From: Hippophae tibetana
Taxonomy: Eukaryota; Streptophyta; Magnoliopsida; Rosales; Elaeagnaceae
Reading direction: 5' to 3'
Length of the DNA: 64,000 bases
NCBI GenBank assembly: GCA_037013495.1
Contig: CM072804.1
Span: forward strand, 38,480,501 to 38,544,500
In this document: one piece after another, positions 36,084 through 48,385 of the stretch
How the letters are laid out: every line of letters starts with the position of its first letter
How positions within the stretch are numbered: the first letter of the stretch is position 1
Notes under the pieces: generated by a model
The model's database searches: none
What the model was told of the DNA's origin: nothing
Seen by the model: the letters and a program-made list of their open reading frames with translations, nothing else
Translations under genes and position numbers: made by a program

Positions 36084-37432
36084 TAAGGCATATACAATAG
36101 TGATGAGCTTTTTCTCGTGTAGTAGCATAATTCATTTGAGCATCATTCAGTGTCTTCCTTGCAACTAATATGGCACGAAACATTTTTCCTCTTCGCTATC
36201 CAAGAACAACTCTAATAGAAAAATCTATTGCATCACATATCAACTTGAAGGGCTTCCTCCAATTTGGTGTGACTATAGCTAGAAATGACACTAGTTTCTC
36301 TTTAAGCACTTGGAATGCCGTTAAACATTTATCATCAAATTTGAAAGGCATGTATTTTTTCAAAAGATTACACAAGGGTTTGCAGATTTAGGAAAAATCT
36401 TTTATGAATCTACGATAAAAGCCTATATACTTTTTGCTCCATATACATTGGTAGGTGGTGGTAGTTTATCAATCACTTCTATCTTTGCTCTAACCACCTC
36501 AATACTGAGATTTTGTGGCCAAATATTATACCTTCATGTATCATGAAATGACACTTCTCTCAGTTTAAAACCAAATTAATTTCTTTTCATCTTTGTAGCA
36601 ATGAGGAGAGATAGTGTAGACATTCATCAAATGAGTTTACATAGACCAAAAAATCATCCATGAAAATTTCTAGGTGCTTCTTCACCATGTCTAAGAAATA
36701 GCCATCATGCAATGTTGAAATGTCATAGACACATTGCATAATCCAAATGGAATTATTCTGAAAGAAAAAGTTCCATAAGGACATGTGAATATGGTTTTTA
36801 TTGGTATTCAGGTGCTACGATAATTTGGTTATAACTAGAGCATGCATCTAGAAGGCAAAAGAAAGAATGCCCAACTAATCGGTCAAGTATGGCCCATAAT
36901 GGGAGAGGAAAATGGTCCTTCCTTGTAGCTTTATTTACTTTGCAAAAATCCATACATACTTTCCAGCTTATGACAATCCTAGTAGGTACTAACTCATTTG
37001 ACTCATTTTCCACCACAATGATCCCTCCTTTCTTTGGGACATATTGAATTGGACTTACCCATTAACTATCTGATATTGGGTAAATGATGCCCATGTCTAG
37101 CCACTTGACAATTTTCTTCTTCACCACCTCTTTCATAAAGGGATTTAAGAAGTGTTATGCATTCCTAGTGGGTTTAGCTTTATCCTCTAGCAAAAATTTG
37201 TGCATGCATATAGATGGGCTTATGCCTTTGATGTCGGCAATAGACCAAACTAAAGCTCTTTTGAAGTTCCTTAACACCTTCAATAGTGCTTCTACTTTCT
37301 CCATGCTTAGATTAGTAAAGATTATTATTGGAAGTATCTTGTTATCACACAAAAATGTGTGACGAAGATGAGATGGTAAAGGTTTAAAATTGAATTTTTG
37401 TGTCTCCTCAATGGATCATTTGAGCTTTGAGC
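36084..37432 (-). pseudogene. RT/RNase H copy 1 (proximal), element F
   Basis: Reverse transcriptase in fragments: 37352-37155 (ISPSICMHKFLLEDKAKP, RT start), 37016-36798 (VCMDFCKVNKATRKDHFPLP and LLDACSSYNQI) and 36784-36587 with the catalytic IFMDDFLVY. RNase H follows near 36300-36090, including the segment LICDAIDFSIRVVLG. The style of these motifs is that of Athila-like Ty3/gypsy elements. Frameshifts and stops break it; 36084-37253 is the unit repeated at 34914-36083. Confidence 0.8.
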
Positions 37433-38110
37433 TTATCTCAAGACATAGCTTGAGTTGTTTTTTGGTGAGTTTATGTCCTTGTTCATAGCATCATGTGCTA
37501 AAGTTTTAAGTAGGGGAAATTCGATAAGTTTTGTTAAACTACCAGTATGAATTTTTGTGACTATATGAGTGTCATGGTATTCATTAGCATGTGTGTTCAT
37601 AGAATTAATAAGCACATACTCTAAAGCATCACTAAAGCACATGTCATAAAGCACATATGTGGTTAGCTCATCAGTACCATCTATTCGAAAGCAATCACTA
37701 GCATTATCAACATCAAAAAATTTAATTGCTTTGAACATATTAAAGTTTACTTGTTCATCTTGCACTCTTATTGTAAGTTCACATTTTTGTACATCAATGA
37801 TTACTTTTTCGGTTGCTAAGAAAGAACGACCAAGTATGATATGTATGTCACAATCCTCCTCCATGTCTAGCACAATGAAGTCTATCAGAAAGATGAATTT
37901 GTCTACTTTTACTAGCACATCTTCTACTACACCCCTGGATCTCTTAATTAACAGGTCTTCCATTTGCAATGTTACTAAAATGGGCTTGGCATTTCCAACC
38001 CCTAATCTCTTGAAAATTGGTAATGGCATGAGGTTAATGTTGGAACCTAAATCACATAGTGCTTTTCCAAAATGGATGTTCCTAATAGTCTAAGGGATGT
38101 CAAAACTACC
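37433..38110 (-). pseudogene. Athila-like protease, element F
   Basis: Retropepsin region that retains the catalytic motif: KALCDLGSNINLMPL (38070-38030), then VDKFIFLIDFIVLDMEED, IILGRSFLATEKVIIDV and a linker with VLYDMCFSDALEYVL. The D-L-G triad is intact, unlike the proteases of A and K. A stop lies just before the motif. About 200 open codons remain. Confidence 0.82.
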
Positions 38111-38473
38111 TAGATCTTTTTTTTGTGGTATTTTTCTATCAAATATGGAATTATAACCTTTAGTCATGGTTATCGTTTCATGATCTCCAAGCCTCCTTTT
38201 CTTTGACAGTATATCCTTAATGAATTTGGCAAAAGACAACATTTGTTCAAGTCCATCTACAAATAGTATGTTTATGTGAAGCTTCTTGAAGACATCAAGA
38301 AATTTTGAAAACTACGTATCTAACTTTTCATTTTGCAATCTTTGAGGAAAAGGAATAGTGGGTTTGTAGAGGTGATTTTTCTTTGGCTGAATTATTTCTA
38401 TTTTATTACTCTCTTTATCCATTAGTTCCTCCTTATCCTTGTTAATTTCCTTTTTCTTCTCATACTTTTGAAT
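38111..38473 (-). pseudogene. C-terminal gag/linker, element F
   Basis: Lys/Glu-rich linker before protease, readable as KPTIPFPQRLQ, FSKFLDVFKKLHINI and KFIKDILSKKRRLG with stops. It matches 61787-62137. Cut at 38473 by LTR sequence. Confidence 0.7.
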
Positions 38474-39399
38474 CTTGCTTGCAAAATATTAAATAGGTAA
38501 AACATTTCTATAAAATAAATTGATTTTGTTTTTATTCAAGATTTTATATTAAGGATGTTAGAGAGAAATATATTAATTTTTCATTACAAATTAAATCGAA
38601 AAATTAGATTTTAAGGCTTAATTATCTGGTCTGATTTAGAGTAGTGCTCTTTTATTTGTTGGTACAATCGCCCAGTAGTTAGAGTGAAACCCTATTTCAA
38701 AAGTTTTTATAAAAATTATTGTTCGAAAATGTATTGACAATATATTTTGAGTAATGGTTTTAAAAATTGAAAGTTAGTAATCGGATAATTAAATTCTTAA
38801 GTTTAATCTGGACACCTTGAATATAGGTTAAAAGTTTTAACCTCACGAAAGGTGGCATTTAAATGGTTCATTTTCAATCTCTTAGAAAAAAGGAATTAAT
38901 TTAATTAATTATCGATCCAACTCATAGGTGTTAATTGATTTGTTTAATTAATAAAGAATATCTAACCCCACCAAATGTGATATTTATATAAAAAAGAGAA
39001 TCAATAAATATTAATTTATATCTTTAATAACCTAAGTAATATGAGTAAGCATAATTAACTTACTTATTATATCCATAAATACTACATTACTATGAATGAT
39101 AAAAAATTTCATAAGTGTTTATGGAATTCATATCTATGTTTATTTTGTAATGTTATTAGATTAGGAAACACAAAAACCAAAATATCATAACAGGATGTTT
39201 AAGATTTAATTTCGTTTTTAAAAGTTTGAATAATAAATTAAAAATCACATATATTCCTTTCTTAGATCGATCTTGGGAGTATACTTTTTATTTTCTATAA
39301 AATTATTTGTTTACTTGCGAGATTTTTATAAATATAAAACAAAACTATCTACAAGATCGGTATTGCTAACCCGATGTTGGTCTAGTTGTTATTCATCAA
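38474..39399 (+). repeat. LTR fragment (3' half), plus orientation
   Basis: Starts abruptly at GCTTGCAAAATATTAAATAGG, about halfway along the family LTR, and runs to its end near TATTCATCA. It overlaps by roughly 460 LTR positions with the truncated LTR at 32948-34278, so the two are not simply one LTR split by element F. Confidence 0.75.
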
Positions 39400-40300
39400 C
39401 TATTGAACCTTTAGTTTGGGAATTTCGTGCAAATTTTCCCAATGTTTTTCATAATATGGTTAAAGTAAGGAATGTATTTGTCCCATTTAGCCAAATAATA
39501 GTAAGGCTCCCTATTTATTAGTGAATATTAGAGAGGGAGTTTATGAAAATTATCTTAATAATGTAAATACATTATGATAATTGAGACTTTGATTATTCAT
39601 GGTGTTGAGTAGATTTACACTAGTGATAAACCCAAAGGTTTTAAGGCAAAGTATTTGGACAAAATTACTAGAATTTTAGCAATACTTTGTATGCTCAAAG
39701 TTAATGCTCATCATACTATAGTACGGTTGATAGAGAGAGGGTCATTTTACTATACACATTAACATCAAAGATGCCCATGGATGAAGGAACCATAATTTAC
39801 AACACGATCAAATTATCTGCTAACAACCACTATTTGAGTTACTTCTTCCTACAACTAATAATTGCTTATGTAAAATTATGGGGTACCTTACTCAAAGGGT
39901 GAAGCAATTATACAACCCGAGAATTATTGAACCTATCATACTATGATGAACTCACCTTTGGTATAAACATTGTTCAAAGAGAATGAAGAGTTATGCTTCC
40001 TTCGAGACTTTCTTTAAAAGATCAATTAATAATCTTGAGGAGAGAAGGAGCTATATAAAAGAGTACCAGGATGTTTACTTTACCCAACAAGTTGCAATCT
40101 TAAACCAACAATATTTTGATTAGATGGAATACAATAGATTAATGTATAAAATGAACTGCTTATAATTGAGTCATCTCGGGGTGGATATGAGCCACTTACC
40201 AACACTCGAGTATCAACACTATGATTTAATTTCTTACCTCTATAACGATCACAAAACTAACTTGAAGAACAAGGGTTGGATGACATGGAGGATGAGCTTT
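39400..40300 (+). pseudogene. Decayed open reading frame in the 3' half of element G
   Basis: Plus-strand remnant with LVWEFRANFPNVF and NVFVPFSQ, then KYLDKITRILAILCMLKVNAHH and further scattered segments separated by stops. The style (E-F-x-A-N..., V-x-F-S) resembles ATHILA ORF-1 / putative plant transposon proteins, from memory and not checked. The region at 13097-13700 appears to be another copy. It precedes a long 3' untranslated domain. Confidence 0.4.
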
Positions 40301-42251
40301 GATTTATGATTCAAAACTTCATGTTTTTACTTTATTTATACTTTGCTTTGTTTTATTTTATGTTGTAAACTATAACTTTTAGTATTTTTGGATATTGTAT
40401 TAATTATTTTTATTCTATGTTAATCATTTTTTGATATTTTATTTCCATTTTAGTGACCATTATTTAGAATTATCAATGTTATAACCAATTGTTGAAGTGT
40501 GTTAGAAGTACAATGTTTTTATTTGTGTATAAATGATTGGATTAATGGATGCCTCTATTTACCAACATTTAAACATGATTAGCAATTGGGTAACTTTTAT
40601 GCTCTCTTATTCTTCAAATTACAATAATTACATTGAGGACAATGTAAGTTCTAGGTTGAGGATGATAAAAGTTACATTATAAAAATTGTGCTTAAATGAA
40701 ATTTTTATATGTTCACATGTACAATTTATTTTTAATATTGTTTTGATTTTTACTTATTTTTTGTGTGCTTTAATTTATTTGTATTGTTCTAGGAATATTT
40801 AGGCTAATTTTAAAATTTTTCTTACAAAATTATCATATTTTTTAGTTAAAGTTAGAAAAATGATTAATTCTTCGCATTGTTAGATTAATTTTAAAAACAT
40901 TTCATAGAGTAATGTGATAATTAGTTTTTTTTCACAATTATATTTCATGAGAAAATGTTGAAGTTATGATATACCCAAAATTAGTGCTTATGAATCAAAT
41001 AATGGAGACTATCTGTTAAGAATATATTTTGTGCCATTATCTTATAATTCTCAATGATGATAATGTTCTACCCTTTTAAATACTCTTCTTATAAATTTCA
41101 AATTGTTAAATGATCTCTATAGATCATTCCATTGAATGTAGGATTTTTACATCTAATAGAGCGTTCTATATTTACTTTTATTGCTTAAATTGAATAAGTT
41201 AAGTAGAAATTTAAAGAATATGTCTTTCTTTCCATTCATGAATGACTTCTAAAAAAGAGACATACATTGGGTTACCTAAACCAATACAAAAAAAAAACAA
41301 AAATTAGCTACTCGTCTTACCATTCAAATTATATACAATCTGTATATGGGTCACTTCTTTAAAAATATATATATATCTAAAATAAAAAAAAATAAAAAAT
41401 AGAGATAAAGTGAGAATTCCCAATGAGAATTGGTTATATACAAAATAAAAATATAGGAAATAATTTCTCAATAAGTCATTTGCATTTTATTCATCTCTAA
41501 ATAGGAATATTACTAGAGATTTTTATTTAATGAATTTAATTGATGTATGAAAATGATATTTAATTTCTTCCTAAAATCCTTTCATGAGATCAATATTATG
41601 CATTATTTTTATGTCTTTCCTTCTTCAAACATATACGAAACTATTAGTTCATTTCTATACATAAACTATATTTGCATATACCTTTGAGTAAGTATCTGAA
41701 CTAATAGGATAATTTATTTGGGAGTATGCCTTGTGAGGTTAGAGTTGAAGTTAATTCGAATTTCATACATTGAGATTGGGTAAATTTAATATTGATACAT
41801 TTTTTTTTATGAAAATACTAATGTGATTTTCAACTAATTATTATAGCAATTCATGAATGTTTAGAATATTAAAATAACTTATGCTATAGATTTTAATTGT
41901 AATCTTAAAAGAGAATAAAAATCATATGAAATTTTGTAATTTTTTATATTATTTTTTTTCATTTTTAATTTACTTATTTTAAAATTTTATTTGTTGTTTA
42001 TGTTTTTTGTTTTTTGTTTTTAATTTTTGTATTTTAAAGTGATGTTTGTGTGTATCATTTCTGAAAATCTTCACGAGACTTAAACTCGTCCACTAGGTCA
42101 ACTTAGGGGTTTAAAAGCTTGTTGTATACATTAAATGAAACCCGTATCAATCTATAGAAATGATTTGGATATTGTAATTTTATTTTTAGTTTATAGTTTT
42201 TAAGTTTTTACCATTTTTGTTAAGAGACTAGCAACAACTTGGTAGGAATTA
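40301..42251 (+). mobile_element. 3' untranslated domain and polypurine tract of element G
   Basis: Non-coding, with the family marker GACAATGTAAGTTCTAGG (40639) and the AAACTCGTCCACTAGG segment (42082). It ends in ACTTGGTAGGAATTA just before the LTR. Related to, but clearly diverged from, the same domain in B and H. Confidence 0.65.
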
Positions 42252-43757
42252 TGATGAGTTCTTAAAAGCACTCAATATATCGTGATTTTATGCATGATTT
42301 ATGATTTAAATGATTTGTATTTTTTTTAATTTTATTATTATTTTACACAAATCTATCCTTTTAAAATCAAGTGTATATTTTATTAATTTTTAGGTATTTT
42401 AGCTTAAAAAGATGAAATTGATCAATACTTGAAGAAATACATTTGAGGCACTCCATTGCAATATTCCAAACCAATAACACAAAAAGATAAGGGAACAAAG
42501 TCATGTAAAATAGTGTGTGCCACGGCGTGGAATTATTGTGTGCCACAACATTGTGCTTTTCAATTCAATACAACTTTCCCTAAACCTTCGAGGGCCATGG
42601 TATGGAAAACATGATTATAAGATGCTTAAACTATGTATAAAGCATGTATCAATTATGTGTATAATGTGGCATGGATTATTATGTCCTATGGTGCAAATCT
42701 ATCTAAGTAGATTTTCTGAACCTATAAATAGGACCCTTATTCCATTGTATCAATCATTCTTAATTCCTTGTACTTCCTCCTTATGATCCTTTCATTTCTT
42801 TATTCTTTTTAAGCTTTTTAGCTTTTCTTTTTAAAGTTAAAAGTTATTCTCTCAATTGAGAGTTGGAAAAATTTTAGTTTATGTAATAGTTGTAGATCCT
42901 ATTCAATAAAAGTTCAGAATTTTTTTTGGAGATTTATATAAAGTTATTTCAAAAAATATAATGATGTTAGAATTTTCATTATAAACCTATAATATGAAAG
43001 TCAGATAAAAGATTTAATTATCTGAAATTGATTTAGAGTACTACTCTTTTATCAGTGATTTGATTCATATGTATAGTTAGAGTATAAACTCTATTTTAAA
43101 TACTTTTATAATAACTATTATTGAAAGATATATTCAATACTTATCTTTTGTAGTAGTTTTAAAATCTGAAAGTCATTTATCAAATAATTAAATTTTTGAA
43201 CATAATTTTGACAACTTGAAAAAAGTTTAAATTGTCAAGCCCTACCTAAAGAAGAAAATTAAGTGGTTTATTAATCTCTTAGAGAAGAAGTATAATTTAA
43301 TAATAAAATCAAATAACATGCCCCACCTAAATATTTTAATTTTTTTATTATTGAAAACGACAATGATCCATACCATAGGAATTTTCATACAAAAAGGAGA
43401 GAATCAATAATCTTAATTCAAATATTTAATAATCATTTTTAATATTGAGCAAGCATAACTAACTAGCTAATACATATCATAAATTATCCACGCCACAATA
43501 AATATCTAAATGCTTAAATATTTATTGAATTGATCTTTATTTTATTATCATTAGATAGGATTTCAAACCTAAACTTTGTGAAAGAATATTTAGGTTTTAT
43601 TTTCATTTTTAAGAATTTGTTGAATTATTTTAAAGACACATTTATTCCTCTTTAGACCAACCTTAGGCTTATATTTATCATTTTCTATAAGTGTTTCATG
43701 AACTTGCGTGCATTTTATAAATTTTACAAAATTTGTACGCAAAAGGATTTGTGCATC
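42252..43757 (+). repeat. 3' LTR of element G
   Basis: About 1.5 kb from TGATGAGTTCTTAAAAGC to GATTTGTGCATCA, with TATAAATA at 42723-42730. It shares scattered blocks with the family LTR (for example GATTTAGAGTA, CTCTTTTAT) but is a distinct subfamily. No partner LTR is in the window. Confidence 0.7.
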
Positions 43758-43969
43758 ATTCACCATATTCCCAAATCTTGAAGTGTTGCTTCATCTCTGG
43801 ACTTAGTAGATGTAGTAGTGGTATTCATATTCTACATTTTCTCTTTCACCAATGCTAAAAAATTTATAGGAGTGTTATATCAGCATTTTGCTCTCAAGCG
43901 TTGCCTAAAAGAGTTGGAAAAGGAGCTTTCTTAAGAGGAAGTGGAGTTTAATTTTGAAAAATATTTGTG
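43758..43969. other. Short unassigned stretch, continued at 51282
   Basis: Sequence that was joined to 51282 onwards before element H inserted. No gene recognised. On the minus strand across the reconstructed junction there is a ~40-codon frame with no known match. Confidence 0.4.
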
Positions 43970-45305
43970 TTCCTTGATGAGCGAAAACCGACATCGTCGA
44001 TTCTTGCCAATACTTTGGTTTTAATATTTATAAAACTCTCGCAAGTGCACGAATCATTTCGTAGAAAATGATAAGTATACTCCCAAGGTCGATCTAAGGA
44101 AGGAATATGTGTGGTTTTTAATTTATTATTCAAAATTTTAAAAACGAAATTAAATCCTAAACATCCTCTCACGATATTTTGTGGTTTTGTGTTTTTAATC
44201 TAATTACATAAAAATAAACATAGATTCAATAAACATTCATGCAAATTTTATCGTTTATAATGGCAGAGTATTTATGGATATAATAACTAAGTTAATTATG
44301 ATTGCTCATATTATCTAGGTTATTAAAGATATGAATTAATATTTATTGATTCTCCCTTTTTTGTATGAATACCACCTTTGGTGGGGTTAGATATTCTTTG
44401 TTAACTAAACAAATCAATTAACACCTATGGGTGGGGTTGATAACTAATATGCTTAATTAAATTAATTTTTTTTCTAAGAGATTGAAAATGAACCATTTAA
44501 ATGCCACCTTTGGTGGGGTTAGACAGTTTAAACTTTATTCAAGGTGTCCAAATTAAACCTAAGAATTTAGTTATCCGAGTACTAACTTTCAAGTTTTAAA
44601 ACCACTACTGAAAACATGTCGTCAATACATTTTCAGATAATAATTCTTATAAAAACTTTTGAAATAGAGCTTCACTCTAACTACCGAGCGATTGTACCAT
44701 CAAATAAAAGAGCACTACTCTAAATCAGACCGGATAACTAAACCTTAAAATCTAATTTTCAGGTTTAAGTTTGTAATGAAAAATAATATATTTCTCTCTA
44801 ACATTCTTAATATAAAATCATGAATAAAAATAAAATCAATTCATTTTAGAGATTTTTACCTATTTAATATTACGCAAGCATAACAACGTTATTATGACAT
44901 CATGTTTACTAAACAGCGAGCAAAGTTAAATTTAATCACAGACAAATTAAATATAACATGTAAGAATAAAGCATAAAAATAACTGTAAAGAAAATAAAAT
45001 CCTTACAGAACTTCGACGCTATTTCCGTTGCTGGAAAACCTCCAAGCGGAATTTGCACTCCCATTTATTGAATCAAAAAGCTAATAAATTACATAAACAT
45101 AATTAGTTCTTCCCAAAAAGGGAAGAACTCTAAAACTAAGAGAAGAGAGAAAGAAAGAAGAGAAAAGTGTGTTTTGAAGGAGTTGAAGGTGTGTTTTGAA
45201 GTGAAGGGAAGAGGGGTATTTATAGGTGAGGATGAAGAGAAAAAAATGAGTAAAGAAATGTTAAAAAAATGTAAAAACGCATAATGGAATTGTTGAGGTC
45301 ATTGA

Positions 45306-45342
45306 TGACGTCAGCATGACGTCATGGGCGTGTCTGCACGTG
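45306..45342 (-). promoter_or_regulatory. bZIP-type sites in the LTR promoter
   Basis: TGACGTCAGCATGACGTCA: two palindromic TGACGTCA sites 11 bp apart, plus CACGTG, all upstream of the TATA box in transcription order. Paired TGACG motifs resemble as-1 elements bound by plant TGA factors. The other LTR has the same set at 50735-50770. Confidence 0.6.
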
Positions 45343-45389
45343 AAAAATGGGGCGAAATTAGCGTCGGCACGCGCGAAGGCAGCTGGGCG

Positions 45390-45560
45390 CGCGCGGATGA
45401 ACAGTAGCCGCGCGCAGCTTGGCGCAGATGAACAGTAGCCACGCGCAGCTTGGCGTAGATAAACAGTAGCCGCGCGCGTAGCTTGGGGCGGATGAACAGT
45501 AGCCGCGCGCTGAGCTTTGCGCGGATGAACAGTACCAGCGCGCGCAGCTTGGGCGCTGGG
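45390..45560. repeat. GC-rich tandem array, five units of 31-33 bp
   Basis: Units begin at 45396, 45427, 45458, 45491 and 45524; each has GAT(G/A)AACAGTA followed by CCGCGCGC-like sequence and AGCTT(G/T)G. Very CpG-rich in an otherwise AT-rich element. Spurious frames cross it on both strands. Confidence 0.85.
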
Positions 45561-45877
45561 CCGCGGCGGCTGGGCGGCGCGGTGGTACGATTTTCTCCTT
45601 TTTGACATTTTTGACCCATTTTGTCCAATTTTTCCATATTTGTTGACCTTTCCCCATTTATTTATTAAGATATTTGTGATGTATTGCTTCCAGTATTCCT
45701 CTTTGAGTCTTTAAGTTGTGTTTTTAAGCCAAAAATACCTGAAAAACAATAAAAATACCCGTGATTCCGAAAATGACAAATTTATATAAATATATGATAA
45801 AACATATAAATATATATTTTTAATCAATTAATGTGCATAAAATCATGGTTATTTTAGTGTTTTTTGAGCACTCATCA

Positions 45878-45896
45878 CAACCCCCAACCAGCTTCT
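45878..45896 (-). promoter_or_regulatory. Polypurine tract of element H
   Basis: Minus strand AGAAGCTGGTTGGGGGTTG immediately before the 3' LTR, the expected plus-strand primer. Equivalents precede the LTRs at 11118 and 32948. Confidence 0.75.
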
Positions 45897-47424
45897 TACT
45901 AGTCCCTTAGCAAGAGAAGCGATAAAAACTAAAAATTAAACTATCCTAAATCACTTTCGTGGATTGAAACGGTTGCATTTAGCCGTTGCAACAAGCCTTT
46001 AAACCCCTAGGTTGCCCTAGTGGTCGAGTTTGAGTCTCGTGAGGGTTTTCAGTAATGATACCCACAAACATTGAACTAAATGTAAAAATCAAAAGAAACA
46101 ATAAAAACAATCAAATCAAAAACTAAAATCACAACAATATAAAGATATCATATATAAAAATTATTTTCATGCATAAATCAAACTTATTAAGAAAGAATTT
46201 CAAGATATATGCTTTTTACAAATGAAGAAATTGCAATGACTTTTTAGGGAATTACTTCCTATATCTTTCTTTTATAATTAGCCTTTACTCACAACTTTGT
46301 AGGCAATGTGGGTCATAGTATGTAGATGATACTATATATTTTTTTTTATCTCTCTATTTTTTTTCTATAGATATTTTTTCAATATATGTATTTTTTAGAG
46401 AGTCAACCCATATACAGATTGTACATTTTTTTTGGATTTTGGTGAGTGGTTAATTTTGTGGCTTTTATGTTTGATCTTGGTTTAGGTAACCCCAGATATG
46501 TATTTTTGTTTTTTTTTTGTAGTAGTCATGCATAAATGAGATATAAGCATATACTATCAATTTCTACTCAAATCATTTAATCTAAGCAAAAATAATAATC
46601 AAAAATATATGATACTCTATTAAGATGAGAAAAAATTCATACATTCAATGCTAATACCTATAGATATCATCTAAAAATTTGAATAAATAAGAAATGTGTT
46701 TGGAGTAGAAAACAATATATATTTCACTCTGAATAAAAGAAATTAGGCTCAAATTATATCAAACAAGGGTAGTCTCCACTAAAAAAATTCATAAACACCG
46801 ATTTTGGGTTTAATATAATTTCCACATTTTATCAAGAAAAACTAGTTATGACAAAAACTAACTAATTATCAAAAATAATTACAAAATATTTCATGATATG
46901 TTTTCAAAAATTAATCTAACAGTACAAAAGACTTAACTATTTACTTAAATTTGATTTAAAGAAATGATAAATTTTTGTGAGAAATATTTTTTTATTTTTT
47001 TTATTTCAAAAATTACTAAATCACATAAAACAAAAATAAAATCAAACACAAAAAAAAATGAAAATGTGAACATAATTTTTTTTTTAATTTTTAAATTGTT
47101 AAATCTTCTTTTTTTTCTAATTAAGCATGGTAACTTTTCACCACCCCCAACCTAGAACTTACATTGTCCTCAATGTAACAACTGTAAATTAAAGATAAAG
47201 AGAAAAGAGAAGAAAAATTACCTATTTCCTGAGAATGTGTAAGTAGTAATGGAAAAATGCAGGTGCATTCATCATATTCATCATTTAAAGTGTATACAGA
47301 CAGATCGCGGTGAACTTCTAACATCTCAACAAATATTTTTAGTTTTAACAATTTAAAAATTTATTAAACTAAAATAAAAAATTAAGTAAATAAAATAAAT
47401 AACAGGAAATTACCTAAAATGATG
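45897..47424 (-). mobile_element. 3' untranslated domain of element H
   Basis: Non-coding, about 1.5 kb, with the marker CCTAGAACTTACATTGTC (47150-47167), matching the same domain in B, D and E. No reading frame is conserved between the copies. Confidence 0.7.
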
Positions 47425-47530
47425 GGTTGCCTCCCATCCAGCGCTTAGTTTAACGTCTTAGCAAGACGTAACTTGGGGATTGCATTTTAAGTAAACTCAA
47501 TGTCCCCTCATCATTGAGTCGATCATACCT
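47425..47530 (-). other. Hairpin block of element H
   Basis: GGGTTGCCTCCCATCCAGCG, then a perfect 7-bp inverted repeat around AGC: ACGTCTTAGCAAGACGT (47453-47469), then CAATGTCCCCTCATCATTGA. Same block as at 2640 and 58857, retained although gag is absent. Confidence 0.7.
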
Positions 47531-47799
47531 ACAAGTAAGACAAGGTTGTCTACCTATACTGTTTCAAACATGCCCTATTGATTTTCAAATTTTTCTGTAC
47601 CAAAAACTAGGGGCATGCTTGAGGGTTTTAGATAACCCACATCTAGGTACAAATCAAATAATTAAGGCATCATAACACAATTGTACCTAGATCAAGCAAA
47701 GAAACTAACTCTTGAGATTGTAATTAAGACTTTAAAATTTTGGATATAGTTTCAGAATTTTTTTTTTAAGTTAAAATAACATAATCAGTATTAACCAAG

Positions 47800-47925
47800 A
47801 GTGCTCCCAGGAAAGAATGGTGGGGCAAAGGCTCCTTAAAAACCATCCTTCTAGACAGAACAACGTTCCCAGGAAAGACTAGTGGCACAAAGGCATCCAG
47901 GAACTAGTCTCCTAGACAGAACTCC
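47800..47925 (-). other. Duplicated stem-loop in the leader of element H
   Basis: Two units starting CCCAGGAAA at 47806 and 47868, 62 bp apart as in element A. Arms ATGGT/ACCAT in unit 1 and ACTAGT/ACTAGT in unit 2. The preceding ATAATCAGTATTAACC is also conserved. Confidence 0.65.
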
Positions 47926-47949
47926 CTTATATCTTTACTTTTCATGTTA

Positions 47950-48305
47950 TTAAAGTTAAGTTAATTAAGTTATATTAAGTAAAAATTTAAGTTAATTAAG
48001 TAAAAGAAAATTTAAGTTAATTAAGTTAAGTTAATTAAAAAGCTAAGTTGGTTAAGTTAAAAAAAATCTAAATTAATTAAAAAGGTAAGTTAATCAAAGT
48101 TAATTAAAAAGTTCAAGTTAATTAAGTTAAGTTAATTAAAAAGCTAAGTTAAAAATCTAAGTTAGTTAAGTTAAAAAAAATCTAAGTTAATTAAAAAGTT
48201 AAGTTAATTAAGTTAAGTAAACTAAAAATCTAAGTTAATTAAGTTAATGAAAAATCTAAGTTAATTAAGTTAATCAAAAATCTAAGTTAATTAAGTTAAA
48301 TAAAA
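47950..48305. repeat. Degenerate AAGTTAATTAAGTTAA array
   Basis: Many imperfect copies of AATCTAAGTTAATTAAGTTAA-like units. Short versions occur at 4510-4610 and 9290-9370, so this is an expansion within element H. Confidence 0.7.
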
Positions 48306-48385
48306 ATTAATAGAGAAAAAAAATAGTTAAACAAAAGAAAAGAAAATAATAAAATAAAAATAAATAAAAATAAAAATAAATTAAA

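Larger units (their letters stand above)
43975..45877 (-). repeat. 3' LTR of element H
   Basis: TATA box (TATAAATA, minus) at 45217-45224. Upstream of it in U3 lie two TGACGTCA sites (45306-45313 and 45317-45324), a CACGTG G-box (45337-45342) and a GC-rich array of five GATGAACAGTA-containing units (45396-45556). Confidence 0.93.

Noticed and set aside
43758-43969. Small protein-like frame across the pre-insertion junction of element H (KLLKLASSKVKKLWILDF)
   Set aside because: Interesting when 51282 is joined to 43974, but it is about 40 codons, has a stop soon after and matches nothing I recognise.
43948-44172. Minus-strand frame with KTTHIPSLDRPWEYTYHF, repeated at 5026, 5288 and 49260
   Set aside because: Lies in the U5 end of the family LTR and persists only because the LTR is repeated; no start or domain supports translation.
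45261-45657. Long Ala/Ser/Cys-rich frames with repeats on the minus strand
   Set aside because: Produced by the 31-33 bp GC-rich array in the LTR; repeat lengths that are not multiples of three shift the frame between units.
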